The position numbers and the translations under genes were made by a program. Positions 1 to 13,800 of a DNA stretch of 64,000 nt are shown here, piece after piece. The notes beneath the pieces were generated by a model. The model was not told the origin of the DNA. It worked only from the letters and a program-made list of their open reading frames with translations, and made no database searches. Numbering within the stretch: position 1 is the stretch's first letter; each line of letters starts with the position of its first letter. Source of the DNA: Paralichthys olivaceus (lineage: Eukaryota; Chordata; Actinopteri; Pleuronectiformes; Paralichthyidae); the NCBI RefSeq assembly GCF_024713975.1, contig NC_091113.1:7638501-7702500 (forward strand), read 5' to 3'.

Positions 1-1291
1 TGATTAAAGCTCATTTACGAATTCTGTTTGGGAGACTCTACATCGGGAGATTTGATGTTTTGACATTTGCAGTATTGCTTGAACATTGATGCCAGTCACA
101 ATGGAGCTTGTATAACACCCTGTAACGTGCTGCGGCTTATCCAGACTTCCTGCCTCTGAAGCTGCTGCTCTTATTGTTCTTCCTTTCAACATTTCCTCAT
201 TATTTCTCCATGCAGGATAATCATATGTACGCTGGTCAAATTGAAACACCAGCCAGATCAATCACACTGCAGTCGCTGTGTTTATGCAGCCAACATGGGG
301 ATTTCCCCCCCCCCTTGCTTCTGCTTTGCTGATTTCCCACCACCTGTTTGCCAGTAAACAAATACAACCATGTCACATTTCAGACGGCGTATCTCGCCAC
401 CCTGTATACAGCAGATTATAGTCCTATCTGAGCAGAACCATCAGCCAACTGTCTGTCTTCCTCCAGAATCTCGTCTCCCCGTGTAGTGCGGATCCACATT
501 CGCCTTGAGATTTTGATGAGATTCACGCAGCGAAGCGGAGCTAAAGAAACATTTCCCCTGCACATAAAACTCCAATCAAAGCCATTTTGAGTGACAACGA
601 ATCAAATCTACACAAGTGACAAACACTCACAACCACCTTGTGTGATCTTCCTTTAAACCAGAGGAAAACAGTGAAATAGAAAAGCATCATGAAAGAAACA
701 AGGAAGAGCACATCTAAATGCTTCGCCTTTTTTGGCGGTGAATTGATAACATACATAGCTCAAGCTGAAAAACAAGTGCTGGTTAGCTCTAATCGCAAAA
801 CTTCGAGAGGACACAAGTTGTCCTCACGTTTCTTTCTTTAGAACGCTAAATCGTATTTTCTGCTTCCAGTTTCAATGCTAAGTTGAGTTAATCATTTGCT
901 AGTGCTAGAGCTGTAGCTATAGCGCTTTTTTAGCTATATATTTAAACAAATAAACTTATTTCCCAGGGTTAGGGTTGTCAGATAATTGATTGCTAAGAAT
1001 TTTATTGAATAAAAAGCTGTGATCAGCTTTCTCAATGCAGAGGAAGCAAGTGCGACAAAGCTAAAACATCATCTCACGAATATCTTTTTAATTTTTCCCT
1101 TTCCTTTATATCAGGAAGCGTGAAAAGATCATTTCTTTTCATGAAATGGGATTTGATCATTTGTTTTCTTATATTTTCTCCATCTGGTTTGTGCTCCATG
1201 CAGTTCTGTCTCTGTAACAACTTCACTCTAATTATGTATTTACTTGTATATTTAATCTGAATACCAATGTTCAACCATGGGGGTCTGGATG

Positions 1292-1293
<2 letters not shown>

Positions 1294-1324
<31 letters not shown>
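1294..1324. repeat. (AC)n microsatellite
   Basis: About 15 uninterrupted AC dinucleotides, inside the presumed first intron of spock2. Likely length-polymorphic; no function is implied. Confidence 0.95.
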
Positions 1325-1326
<2 letters not shown>

Positions 1327-3119
1327 GGTTATAAACAGTATCCACCCCCAGCTGTGACTTTTTCATCTTGTTATGGTTTCATGAATCTGAGACGAAGCAG
1401 ATTAATAAAACTTTAATGAAACTGATCAACAGATTTGTTTTCGCTTTGACATTTAGGAGACTTTCTCTAATGATCAGTTGCAGGGAAAAAAACCTAATTA
1501 ATCCACTGCGGCTTAAAGTTGTAAAACAAGAAAAAGTCAGACAGTAGAGGTGAATGAATGATACAGCACTGATCAATTAGACGATATGAAAAAGAAATGA
1601 TCTGAAACTGAATCACTGATTAAAGGATTGATTAAGCAATTCATTAAGAAAACACTATAATGTTTGTTTGGGGGCTTTTTTCTCTGTTTTATATTATTTG
1701 CTTGCTGAATATTTGTTTTTAAATCTAAAAATGGTATTTGATTTGTCTGTTATTCGATGTTTTACAGATTACATGTTAAATTAAAAATCTATTCTCTATA
1801 ATGAAAGTAAGTGTTTGTTGCAGCACTATAGATGTGAGCCTCTAGAATCAACAGCACCTTTAAACCAGTGATGACAGCTCTTACACCCCCATGCTGTATC
1901 ATTAATTATCTTTTTTGCTCAATCACATAATGTGGTCAAGTTGTGCTCCAAACTATGCACGTGTCATAGTTTAATTATATATGCTGCTAAGAGACATCTA
2001 AGAGGCAACTCAGTATCTGGAAATCTCAAACATATCCTCACAGAACAGTGGGGGTCAACTTTCAGCTGATGCAAAACTTATCAAAAACCCAGAAAAAATT
2101 CTAACTTGCATGACAGCACAAATTTGCAATCCAGTTCCAAATGCTCTGATTGGTCTTTCTGTGCCCCTGCAGGTCCAGGAATGTCAGACTCCTTCCTGCA
2201 AGCCACCACGCGTGGTCACGGGTAATTCTCTCCAGCTACTGTTTGGCCAACACTGATAAGACATATCTGTCTGAGTTGATATTTCTCAGCCATGAGATCA
2301 AACAACCATCTGCTTGTCAAAGTAGAGGCTTGGATCTGAGCTGTGCTTATCAACACCTCCTCTGATATGTCTAGCATACAGATTCATTCACGCCACGTCT
2401 CCTGTTAGAACCGGGAGGAGCTGTGATCGCTGTGGCAAACCCAGCGTCAAAAACCCTCTGACCCCTTAACCATGATTGCCATCTCCCCATCACCCACACA
2501 TCTCAGTATCAGGATTACATCAGGATACAGTTCAAACGTGGAGAAAACATGTATAATAACACAGATTTTGCAATTGAGGATGCACCAACCTGATATGCAA
2601 GATTGAAGCAGACCTGTTAACCCAAACCACTTTGTAATACAGTACTTTAATCAAATGTCATATAAAATTTAGTGTTTCGAAAGTGATTTTTACTTTTAAG
2701 TACCGTTCCCTGGTCAGACATCATCTTAAAGAAACCTGATTCCAGTGAGGTGCCTGCAGTGAGGTATGCAGGATTTAAATATGGGGAATTTAGTCAGAAT
2801 CAGGAAATGTCAGATGGGCTATTGAGGCACCACAATGTGTATTGTTGAATAAAAAGATTCAGTGTGATTTTATTTTGATTGTCCTAAGTGTAAATGTGTC
2901 TGTAGCTGCAGTTGAATACATAAAAATACATACAAATATATATTCATATTTATATGAGGCCAGTACAATGTACATTTCTGCTTTATGGCTGTATTGGATT
3001 TAAAAGGTTTCGCTTTAACATTGATTTATCAGTGGATTAACCAACTGGAATCACCACTTCACAGTTGTATCCCTCCACCAACCAGCTATATTACAGGGTC
3101 ACACTCTCCCCTTCTGTTC

Positions 3120-3445
3120 CTCAGGTAACGGCCAGAAATAATGATGTCACAGAGAAGCCGACCTTTGACCTTTTGGGTATAAAATGTTATCACTTCATCA
3201 TTTCATCCTCGTAGATTATCGTAATTAGAGCATCAATTCTTGAGCTCTGGCCCAAGACATGTCACAGTGACCTTGACCTTTGACCATTAAAATTGAATCC
3301 TGTCATCCTCGAGTTCAAGTGAACGTTGGTGGCGAATTTTATACGGTTCCCTGCAGACGTTCCTGCACAACAATGAAAACCAAAAAAATTAAAAAATTAT
3401 TATCATTATGCCCGTGGCCACAGCTGTTGTGCCTATGCATAAAAA
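3120..3445 (+). repeat. Decayed dispersed fish repeat with nuclear-receptor-like half-sites
   Basis: The text around 3260-3330 (GTGACCTTGACCTTTGACC, then a stretch on a 'guttaagtgaacgt'-like theme, then a tail near 3395-3440 ending in a 'cccgtggccacagctgt' block) matches from memory a repeat very common in percomorph fish introns. The copy is worn and its ends are uncertain. It brings several TGACC/TTGACC half-sites (3158-3175 and 3262-3285). The family name is not assigned with confidence. Confidence 0.5.
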
Positions 3446-4563
3446 CAGACAATTTTACGACTGGTTATTTTATATATAAATGTTGATAGATATTATCAAT
3501 AGCACAGACTATAACCTGGATCAGTGCACAGACTGCTTAAAATGTCTTCTCTCAGTTTTACCATATAGATTTAAACAGTATTTCAACTAACATCTGTTTT
3601 CACATCATTTTTTTAATCATCAGCTGAGAAAATGCTTTTTATAATTTACAGATACGTCTTGAAATTGTTTGTTGTCTCATAAATCGAATGTATGCTATTT
3701 AAAAGCAGCAAAAGCTGGCACACTTGCAAAGCTTCTGCATTTTTGCTTGCAAAAGTGTTGCAGATTCATTTTCAGGTTAGTATAGGAGATTTATACAGTC
3801 TGTAATTTAGAAAATGAATTCATCAACCCCCTATAATCCTCCTGGCTTGACTGAACAGAACGAATGAAACTGAAATGGGTCTGGACATCAGCTCCACTTA
3901 AAAGAATAAGAACTGTTTGCTCCCTTATAGAGCTGATATAAGAGATTTATAGAGCATGCACATCCCTTGCTGTGTGGCTTTTCAGTCTGAAAGCTCTGGA
4001 AGCCTCCTGACTGTGAAACCCTGCATTTCATGTGCAGATCAATGGGTATTGATCAGTGAATACAGACACTGTTCGGAACATCACAGTTACCCAGGGGGAG
4101 CCTGGAAATGGCTTTTGGAGACTTGGGCTAATGTCATAGATAGAGTTGCATTTATATTCACTAAAAATATATATGTGAATTCACTCTCCTACAGGAAGGA
4201 CCATAGATAATGGGGGTTCATTAAAGATAAGAAAATATATAGTGAAATGCAGGCAAGTCATTTCAAGGGTTGTCTTGAATTATCCTACAAGATAAATGTG
4301 ATTTCATTAAGGCGCTTGCACCCTCGCCCACATGCACGCGCATTTACTCGTCCCCGCTTCCTCTCCTGTGTTATGTTTCCATTTAAAAAAAAGTATTGAT
4401 ATCATGTGCAAACTGATGATAACGAGTGCGTGTGCGCGTCAGAGCGACACTTCGGCTGTGCGCAAAAACGCAGCGTCTCCGAACAGCCGCACTCATGAGC
4501 CGGGATGAGGCGATGAAAACAGGACCACGCTCGTTAGAACGACACTTAAAACACACCACTCAC

Positions 4564-4740
4564 GTCTCTGAAGCGGTTCCAGTGCTTGAGCTTGCGGCTG
4601 TACTGGGAGATGGTTGACAGCCATTGCTCGTCTTCCATGAAATTCCCGGCTTTCCCCGCGTCTTTCGCACTTTTCACGTCCACCTGGAGCGACAAGCCCA
4701 CCAGCAGGGACAGGCAAGCGACGAGCCGCACAGCGACCAT
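4564..4740 (-). CDS. spock2: Testican-2 (SPOCK2), first coding exon only
   Basis: SPOCK2 is a secreted calcium-binding heparan/chondroitin-sulfate proteoglycan of the extracellular matrix. This exon encodes the first 59 residues. Residues 1-20 look like a signal peptide (hydrophobic run VACLSLLVGLSL). They are followed by the family hallmark GNFMEDEQWLSTISQYS (from residue 32) and KHWNRFRD (52-59), nearly identical to human SPOCK2 and clearly closer to it than to SPOCK1 or SPOCK3. The start ATG (4738-4740) has a good context (acc before ATGG). The exon ends at a canonical GTGAGT donor (4558-4563) in phase 0, where the human exon also ends. All later exons lie beyond the left edge. Lying next to ascc1 on the same strand agrees with human 10q22.1. 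Confidence 0.9.
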
Positions 4741-4966
4741 GGTGCTCGGGCAGTTGGGTCTGGGATGTATCCTGGTTCACCTCCTGATGCTGCTGATGCT
4801 GATACTGATGCTGATGCTGCTGCCCTCTAGCCAAGGATCCACAAACACCAGACTGCTGCTGCTGCTTCAACACACCAATGGAAATGAGAGGCAGAGAGAG
4901 GAGGAGAGGGAGAGGACACAGGGAGAGAGGGAGGGAGGGAGTTAAAGGGAAGATTAGATCTTGCAC
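4741..4966 (-). promoter_or_regulatory. spock2: spock2 5' leader with GCATCA-type repeat and overlapping upstream ORF
   Basis: Upstream of the spock2 ATG the minus strand carries a short GCA/TCA-rich repeat (about 4785-4825). An ATG at 4964-4966 opens a 157-codon frame that reads through this repeat as Q/H-rich sequence and overlaps the start of the spock2 CDS in another frame, ending at 4493. If transcription begins upstream of 4966, this would be an overlapping uORF. The transcription start cannot be seen, so the regulatory role is inference. Confidence 0.35.
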
Positions 4967-5452
4967 TGATCATTTATTTCTGCTTACTTCATTACTTCAC
5001 TGTCTTTTCTTTTTGTTTGTGAGCAGCCCACACACTCTCTGTCTTTTCTCTCCCTCCCAGACACCCCGGCAGTCACACACTGCAGATGAATCACACAAGT
5101 GGAACAGATGCACTGATGAACCGATCACATTCCAATTCATGGCATTCTGGCAAACGACCACGTGTTTGTCCAATATTTGTGCCAGCAAGACACGCCGGTT
5201 CCAGCTCTAACAGAATTACACGGTGAAATTAGCAACTCAATCAAAACAACAGAGCCGGAAACAATGTGTGGGGAGAACTGCTGCAGTTGAGCTGATGCCA
5301 CAAGGGTAGCGGTGTCCAAACTGGGGCTCCCCAGACTGACTGAGGGTCACTTAGGGACTGTCCAGGGGCCTCAGGGGCAAACAAGGTGCAATTAAGGTTA
5401 AAATTTGTTCAATTGTATTCTTTATTTATTAATTAGTAGCTGAAAGAAGGAC

Positions 5453-5983
5453 CATATAAGCAGGGGCGGTTCGTCAATGGGGACTTGGGGGGGCACTCAA
5501 CCCCTGCAATCTGATTGGCCACCCCCAATTGTCATTAGCTCAAGGTGATGCTAATCATTAAGTAAAGCTGGTTGTCCATAAAATTGAAGCAAAGCTGAAA
5601 CTTAGTATAGGGTTGAGCTGTGTAAAACTCTGGAGGGCTTTTATTTTGAAACAGATACAGGAAGTGGTTCCACGGTTCTGCTAAACTTATTTAACCACTC
5701 AAACACACATAGGAGCGATGAAAATGTTGATTAATTTTACTGTGGACAGTGGAAAATGAAAAGGTCATGTGCACCTTCATTTCAAGGTGAAAGAGTTAAT
5801 GTAGCCAACAAAAGCAAGATGGAGAATTAAATACACCGTAACTGTGCAATCTAAGAAAAGTAGTTGTTTTCCATTTAGTAGTCTAAATATAGAAAAAAAA
5901 AATTCACTTCTGGGTGCCCCCCCAGTTTAATTGTTGTTACCCCCTGTACCCTCCATCTAAAAATCCCCCCCCCTGTGTATAAG
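5453..5983. mobile_element. Non-autonomous hAT-type transposon with 8-bp target duplication
   Basis: The element (5461-5975, 515 bp) starts CAGGGGCGGTTC and ends CCCCCCCCCTG, giving short inverted ends of the form CAGGGGnGG, typical of hAT elements. It is flanked by CATATAAG (5453-5460) and TGTATAAG (5976-5983), an 8-bp duplication with two differences, the length used by hAT transposases. No transposase frame is present inside, so it is a deletion derivative or MITE. The two changes in the duplication suggest it is not very recent. Confidence 0.7.
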
Positions 5984-7579
5984 AGTGACTCACCTGGATT
6001 TCTGTAAAATCTGAACGTTTACACAAATACTCTATTTATAAATGTTTTTACTTGAGCTATTCTGGATAATTTTTTCTCTCAATTAGTTTTAAAGTTTGAC
6101 AGCATCTGCCTCCAGGTGCAGCATCAAAAATGGAGCTGGAGGACACAAATGCAGGAGCAAGGTTCAGGTGAAAAAATAACAAAAATGTCTTTTATTGTAG
6201 ACCAAAGAAGACCAAAATATTCATACCTGACGAAACACGAGGAACGGGAAGACACAACAGACATATGGGTTGAGGGAAACAAGACGAACTGACAGAGGGA
6301 AGCACAGAGATGCACAAGGACGCAGGAGGCGATGCTGTAAATCAGCAGGACACAGGCCTTCAGATAGAAAAGTCTGTGATTTGTTTGGACACCTCGTCTG
6401 TGTGCAGTTAAGATGGATCGTGGGATTGAAGAGTTAAATTATGACACATTCTGGCTGAGCTGCACCTGCACATGATTTCAAGCTCCTGCCGCTCCCTAAA
6501 CTCTCTGTGCCCTCTGCCTCTCACTTCCCCCGCTTTCTATTTCACGCCCATAAAGATAAACATAATCCAGCGCCGTGCTCTGATTCATTTGAGTTTCCCC
6601 AATATTGGTCGAGGCTGAGCAGCCGGGGGCAGGATCCTGTTCCTGTGATGCTGCTTCGCTGGCTGAGCTGACTCTGACACTGCATGGCATCTAAAACAGT
6701 TGATGTGGCAGATGCAGCGTGTGCACAGCTCCACATCACGGGAAGCAAAGGGCAGCAGGAGAAATGTCCTGCAGCGTTAGCCGGCTGTGCACATCATCAG
6801 CACAAGGAGCCGGACACGATGTGTTGATCAAGAGGTCGTCATTAGTCATGTCATAACTAATGGTCACTCAGCTGAACTGGGTCGCTCGGGTCGCATTTGA
6901 AGTCCTGCTTTGCATCATTAGCCTTTAAAGATTGTTTTCGAGCTGAGATGTTATGGAGAAGCTTCCTTCTGGATCTTGACGGAGGAAGACTCCTGAGGTT
7001 TTACTACATGTGCAACAGCAAATGACAAACATGGTCACGAGGGGCTTGTACATCACTTCAGATTTTAAGTTTTTAGAGATGAGAGGACTCTGAGGATCTT
7101 TTTTCTCTTGCGGCGGGCTCTTATGAGCTCGCCTCTTCTGTTCCAGAAGTGGCAGCAATGACCAGGAGCCACTCAGGACCAGTAATCACAGCAAACCACT
7201 CCGGTGAATTATTTTCTGGCGAGAGTGCGCTCCACTGATCGGACTGAATTCTCTGAGATCAATGTCCTCCAGCCAAATAACAGCACCAGTAAACCTCAAT
7301 ATAAACTAGACAATATGCGCTTACTGAGAATTCATCCACAAATAAATCAAGTTTTAAAATGAGTGTCTCTGTGCCTCTCAGCACCTTGTTAGCATTCAAC
7401 TGCTGCGCTCACGCTCTCATGAGGCCCTGACAGCACTTCAGAGGCTGAGCCACGCTGCTGAATGTCAAAGTAGTGATTCTTAATTTTCTTTCATTTGTGG
7501 TGATAAAGACAAATTTGTTTCAAAATACCAACAGAAAATACAAGTGCGGCAATTAATCACAACATCTGGCATCTGGTGT

Positions 7580-7860
7580 TAATCATAGACTGTAAAAGAT
7601 GCAAAATAAAAATATATCAAAGATAAGAACGCTGCCATCTTACGCTGAAGTCATAATATGGAGCTGGTTCTGCCGATGCATGTGCTCGACCTATCGCGAG
7701 TCAGTCTCAGCGGTCAATCAGGACGTTTCCCTCCCACACTTGCACATTTATTAGGAGGCAAGGTTTATGACCCACACTATATCCAGCCACCAGGGGGCGA
7801 GCGAGTCACTTTGGCTTCACTTGGGGCACTGTGATGTTGTCCATCTTTATTTCCAGTCTT
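7580..7860 (-). mobile_element. MITE of the 'CATAGAC' family (full-length-like copy)
   Basis: Left end CATAGACTGTAAA and right end CAGTCTTTAA form inverted termini. The minus strand carries a conserved block (AAAGATGGACAACATCAC, AAGTGAAGCCAAAGTG, CGCCCCCTGGTGGCTG, GGTCATAAACC) shared with copies at 30420-30555 and 57926-58126 and a relative at 44640-44835. It has no coding capacity. The copy at 57926 has an 8-bp target duplication, suggesting hAT-type mobilisation of the family. Confidence 0.65.
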
Positions 7861-10800
7861 TAATCTTGTGGTTATTATTATTATTACTTATTCCTGTGAT
7901 TCTTTTCTATTAAAAAAAAAAAGTTAACACTGTGTAAATGAAACTGCAGAAATAAATGAACAAGAGTTTCCAGTTTTTTTTTCTTACCTTTCTAAGATCC
8001 TGTACGAACGGATGTTTCCTCTCACAGTTGACTCATGAGGACGTGGCTCTTGCATAATGTTTTGATACCTGAAGAAGGTTTAAAGTGCAGCATTAGTTAT
8101 CATAGCAACAAAGTTTGAGTTGATCTGCCTAGTGAAAAATAACCTGTAATCAGAATTACATTTAGTTTCAACTTATTCATTCACATACGTGTCCTGATGC
8201 ATGATTCTTAGTTTTTCATAGAAATATATCAAGTTTTGGTGACATCAAACCTGTATTTGTTTCAATCTTTTATTTTCCTTCATATTATTCGTGGAAGTGG
8301 CTCCTTTGTAAGAAGACGACAGCTCCAGACTTGACTCTAGAAGCTGTGGTTGGTCAGTGTTACTCCAGCCGCCGGGCCCGTTTTTAATCACTGAGCAAAT
8401 CAATGACATGGAACTTGATTCAGCAGCGAGGTAAAGTTAATCCTGATTCATGACACAAATTCCTGGTTTTCCATCCACTGAAGGGGCATATTATCACACT
8501 GGCCTGGTGATTCATTGTCCATCATTGATTTGAACAAATCCTGATCACTCACAGACCCGAGACAAACCTGAATGTGCAGCCTCTTACATTTTACACATGG
8601 AAGCAGCTTGTTCACCATTTTCTTTCTCATATCAGAGTTAAGCTGTGCAAGTGTCGTTAATTCTAAAGGGATTAACTGATGTCATCAGTTCCTCCAGTTC
8701 CTCTTTCGGCAGATGTTGATAAAAGAAAATGATCTATGCTGTTCACCGAGCATAATCAATTTGCACAAAGGAAATTCAGGGGAGGAAGCTTCATTTAAAT
8801 ATCATCAGACGAGACTGCAGCAACATTTGAAGACTGGCTTATCTTTGAATATTTGCCGTCTACTGATGTAAACACAGCACATCCCTTCTCTGTCTCACAA
8901 ACAGCTTGTGAGGCCCAACGTGAACTTCCCTGCTTATCGAGGTTTTACATGCGCTCACACAATGTAACGACTCCCAGAGTATGGCTGTGGGAATTCCCCT
9001 TTACGCAACAATTAATCGCAACAGGCCGTGAGTGGATGTTTTACATATTTATTTAGAGCGTTCAAAATGTACCAGCACGAAGGAAAACACAAACATAATC
9101 CTCCAAACTCGTTTCTGTGCAGGATTCAGCAAAAAAGAATGTGCTGAGACACTTTGCTTTAAGTCCATTCGTGTTCATCGCCTAATGGAAACGGTTTCCC
9201 ACAATGCTTTGCTGTCAGCTCAGAGCTCCTTCTTCAGCAAAGATCAGTGAGCACCTTCTGCCTCGTTCATCATGGACCTGCAACGCACAATCATAATCAT
9301 TATTTGTACTTTAAAACCAACAACTTGTGATTAATCCAATTAATGATTCACCTGTTAGTAGCTGTTTATAGCACAAACCCTTTTTCACATATAAAATGTC
9401 CGAAAATGTTCCACATCAAGCCGAAAATACAAATAAAACAGGAAGCTGCAGAAAATGGTGTTTTTGATATTGTCTTTTGCTTGATAAAAGGCTCAGCATT
9501 TGATTTATTGTCCCAGTTGTTTAATACATTTTTGTCACGAAACTAATCAAACAAGCTACTGCTTAAAGACACGGTACGGTTTATAAAATAAAACCTAATA
9601 AAAGGTAAGAATATGTCAGTCAAGCTGTAGAAACAAATAATACAAGCAATTGCAGTAGTAAAACGTATATTTTGCTTTCTGACATTTTGTTTCTGAATGG
9701 AAAAACAATCATATAAGATTGAATATGTTCTGTATAATGGGTACAGATTCTCTAGAAGCAGACTTGTAGATTATAATAAATAAATAATGAGTGTTGCTCC
9801 CTTGAAACGGAGGGATAGATTTGGAGCTACAAGGATAAGGAGGAGTATTCGGTTCTCTGTTATGAATATATTTTCAACTTCCCTCCTACTTAAACATGTG
9901 TATATTCCAGTTATGTCGATGAAAAGTTGGTAAAAAGGACATTGAAGCATAAAAACAAACACATGCCGCAACCGTATTTGTAATAAACAGCCACTGTTGA
10001 TGCTTGTTCGTAAAGAAACAGCACGTTCCTGGAGTGAGATTATTTAGTGAGTAATCTCGGGTGACGTACAACTGTAAGTGGAGCTGCTATAAATGTGTAT
10101 ACATTTAATTCAATGGGATTCAAACTGGGTCACACGGCTATTAAAAGTGCAAAGTTAGTTGCGAGCGGTGTGACAGCAGGTTTCAAGCACAGTGGCTGCT
10201 GCTCTGCACTGCGGGCAGATGGAGCAGGAGAGAGGGCTTCACCTTTTTCAATTAAACGCACACAATAGGTAGAGGCTGGCTAACATTCTCAACTCAGTAG
10301 ACTATTTCCTCTTAGTCTGACGTGTGATAAAGCTTATACCAGCAACTATACATGACAAATCCCCATCACTTTCACTCTGCCAATAAGACACATCATTAGG
10401 TGCTGTGTGGAATAATTCCACACTGAGGAGTGGATGAGTAAAACATCTGAATAAAGGAGGATTCAAAGATTCAGAGCTTTAAATATAGAGAGTGTTTACA
10501 GCAGTGAATCATCACCTTTGCATATTAAACGTGTATCGATCACAGTGAGGGAGTCCATCACTTTCTAAGCCGATCAAAAGAAAGAGGAGCACAGTGTTGA
10601 AACGTTGTCTTCATCAATCTGTGTCTTGACTTTTGTTTGTTCTTCAAAACTGCACTAATCAATAAATCTGCACAGCTCTATGGAGAGTTTCAACAAACTC
10701 CAGCTCCTCCTAGTGTTTTGGTTTTGCTCTCATCTGTATTGTTTCCAAAAAAAACCCCTCTGAAAACACCAGCCGAGCACCAAACATCACTCAAATAAAG

Positions 10801-13800
10801 CGACTTCAGCAGAGTCACATAGAAGAAAAAGTAAGGAGTCAATATAGGACTTCTATTCATCTGACTGGAAGAAACTCAAAATGTTGGCACCTGTTAACAA
10901 CAAGAGCAAATCAAACATTGAAATATACCGAACATGCACAACTAACTAGTAGCAGTTTTTCAAATGCAAAGATGTGTTACTTCTCTATGAGCCATATTCT
11001 TGTCATTCTTTCAATGGTTTGCAAACATTGACTCAAAGACAGCACTTCTTCAATCCTTTATTTTCATTGTATTGTGCAAAATACAAGGAAATTAAAGCGT
11101 GCTGCTCCCGGTTGGTGCATGAAATGTAAAAAGAATAGATTTTTCAGCATTTCCTGTCATTTTATAGACTCATCAGTCAACAAAAAGAAAGTGGTAGTGA
11201 TGAATCAATCATGAAAGTTTGTTGCAGCCTTATTTAAACTCTTATTGTGCAAAGTAAAGTAAACAGCAGCTCTGAATGACTACCTGCTGTTCAAACACAC
11301 CCGGCTCTGCGCCTCTCCTCCCTGTGTGAGTGCCTCCAGCAATAAACAGACGTGGACAGCTGTAGGCAGCCTCCGCACTCGGCACTCTGAATGATAAAGA
11401 GCTGCTGCAGGGATCACCTGCCTCATCGCTGGAGACACAGATTAGACATTTCAGAATCTCTAGCCTTGGCTGTCTATCAAGGCCGCTCATTCCCATCAGC
11501 GGTGGGGTGATTAGTGTGAAATTCAAATGGCACTGACAGTCAAATGGAGAGTCACAGACAACATAAGAGAACAATCAAAGGGAGGCACGCTGTCATACTT
11601 CACAGCGAAATATATCCAATTTCAAAGATTTGTCGGCTTTGTCTGGCAGGATTATTTATAGGGTACCTTTGTCATTTCTCACGAGTAGATGTGTTGGATC
11701 AATCAAACACGTCCCTAAAACAATCTGAGGATTTAAAAGAAAACATGACATCTAGGGACCTATCTTACACCGGGCACAGGACAGAGCCGAGCACAACGCA
11801 AGTATTTCTGCTAGTTTCAGACTGATTCAGTTCATTTTCCTGCCCAGGGTCCACATAGTTCTGACACAAAATGGACTCACACCAAGTACTCATGTGCATG
11901 TTGGTCTCAAAATGAGGTGTGGTCAAGTTCACTGTAGGTGCATTGTTTTTTGGGGGTTATTTTCAGGGAGTATTAACAAGATACCAATATGCACTAACAT
12001 AGGTGGATGCACTACAGGTCCTTTTGTCAAATATACAGCTGCTCATGCATTTTTCCTTTGCACACGAGTGCAGGCAGATCTGTTTCCTCTTACTTTCTTT
12101 AAACTCCACCATTAGCAATCGGCTACGTCGAAGGACAAATGGCTTTTAAACAGATCGGGGGAGTGCACTCTGATTGGTTTATTGCACGTTACGCTCAAAA
12201 CTCACTGATGATTAGGACTAAGGGCAAGTCTTTTCATCCATGCGCCTGGAGCAGAAACCTTTCTTCCACCATTAAACAGGCTAAGATCGTTTCGGACATT
12301 CCCTAAATGCACTCGCGCCATTTGTTTACTTCATTAACCCATAACTGGGTTTAAGAAACTGTCTTAAGGCACAAGCAGGTAAAACTGTTACCTTAAAAAC
12401 CAATTAGGCGCTTCCTCAATTTTCACGCATGTTAATCGTTACTCCGAGAATGCGAATCAAACATATCTATTCAATTACAAGGTCACGTCTCTCAAGCACC
12501 ATCTCTTTCTCCCCAGTCCTCCAGAATAAAAGCGTAATTCTAATTACACTATGGAAAATTGCATCGTGTGGTTCTGAATATTAAAACTCAAAATGTGCTC
12601 AGAAAGTTTGACATGGATCAAGTAAGACCTATTTCAAACAGCCTGTGCATTAAAAAAAATCCCTCTTCGAAAACTAGCATGAAATTAAATATGCAAATTG
12701 GAAAGGGGCCAAAACAATACTTGGGTGAGATAACAGGGGACTCCACTTCCAAAACATGGTTTGAATTGTTATTATTGAATGTTTCACTGCAGGTTTCTGA
12801 CCTTGTATGTGACTCGTTTTGCTTTCACTCAAAAAGTCACTTTCTTTCTGTACTTTTAATACAGGGGAAAACTGTTAGATGTAAGTTTTCTCAGATGGTT
12901 TTACATCATAAAGATTTGTTTTATAGATAATAAACCAACCTTCAAATCACGACTCATCAGAGGATGCAAAGACAATTAAACTGTTTAACATTTTAATTAA
13001 AACTCAGCTCTCGTGTCTCCTCAGATCTTCAGAAATAGGAACAAAAACCCACAAAGGAAACAGGTCTGTGGTACCATTAAGAGAAACAGGGTGAGAGGTT
13101 GTATTTATCAGGCTTATTGGAGGGGACTCGAAATCTCAAGGGTCAGACAAGAAGTCCCTACAGCACGAAGCACAGAGATGAGTAATTAGGGTGAGATGTA
13201 ACAGCACAGAGATGCATGTCGGACAGTGAGTAAGCAAGTGCACCCACACACACACAGCGAGGTGATTTTATCAGAGAATCAATTCAATTCTGCCTTTTTA
13301 GAAATCTTTAGAAATTAAAAAAACGTGTAAAAGTTTTTTAAAATGTATGTTTACTAGAATGTGAAGAAAATGCTAAATCGATCATCAGTCCTGTCAATTA
13401 TCAACCAAAACTACCGAACAGGAGCTCGTTCCAGCTTCACAAATATGAGACTTAGCTGCTTTTCTCTGTTTTGTATCTTTGAAATGTTTATTTCTTTGGA
13501 GTTTTGTTTAAAAAAAGATATTAAAATGTTGCCTTGGGCACTAAGAAACTATGAGACGCATTTTTCCTCAACAAATCACTTTATTTATTATTTACTATTT
13601 GTATTTGTGAGCAGTATTCAATTAATGATCTACAAGAGACTACAAAGTTGTGTCCTTGTAATAACATTAATCATCCACAATTGCCAGTATGGGCAACTAT
13701 AATGTGATTCTGGTGTATAAACACAAAATAAATGAAACATAGAAAAGCATAACTGTAATAATATAAAATATGATTTCACAGAATTGTATTATTGTCCCAA

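Larger units (their letters stand above)
1..4563 (-). other. spock2: Presumed intron 1 of spock2 (incomplete)
   Basis: No exon of the SPOCK2 follistatin-like, calcium-binding or thyroglobulin domains was found in this stretch on the minus strand. The first intron of spock2 therefore appears to run from the donor at 4563 down past the left edge. It holds an (AC)n microsatellite and an old dispersed repeat (listed separately). The open frames here are short and resemble no protein I know. That the stretch is intron rather than intergenic is inferred from the intact donor at 4558-4563. Confidence 0.7.
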
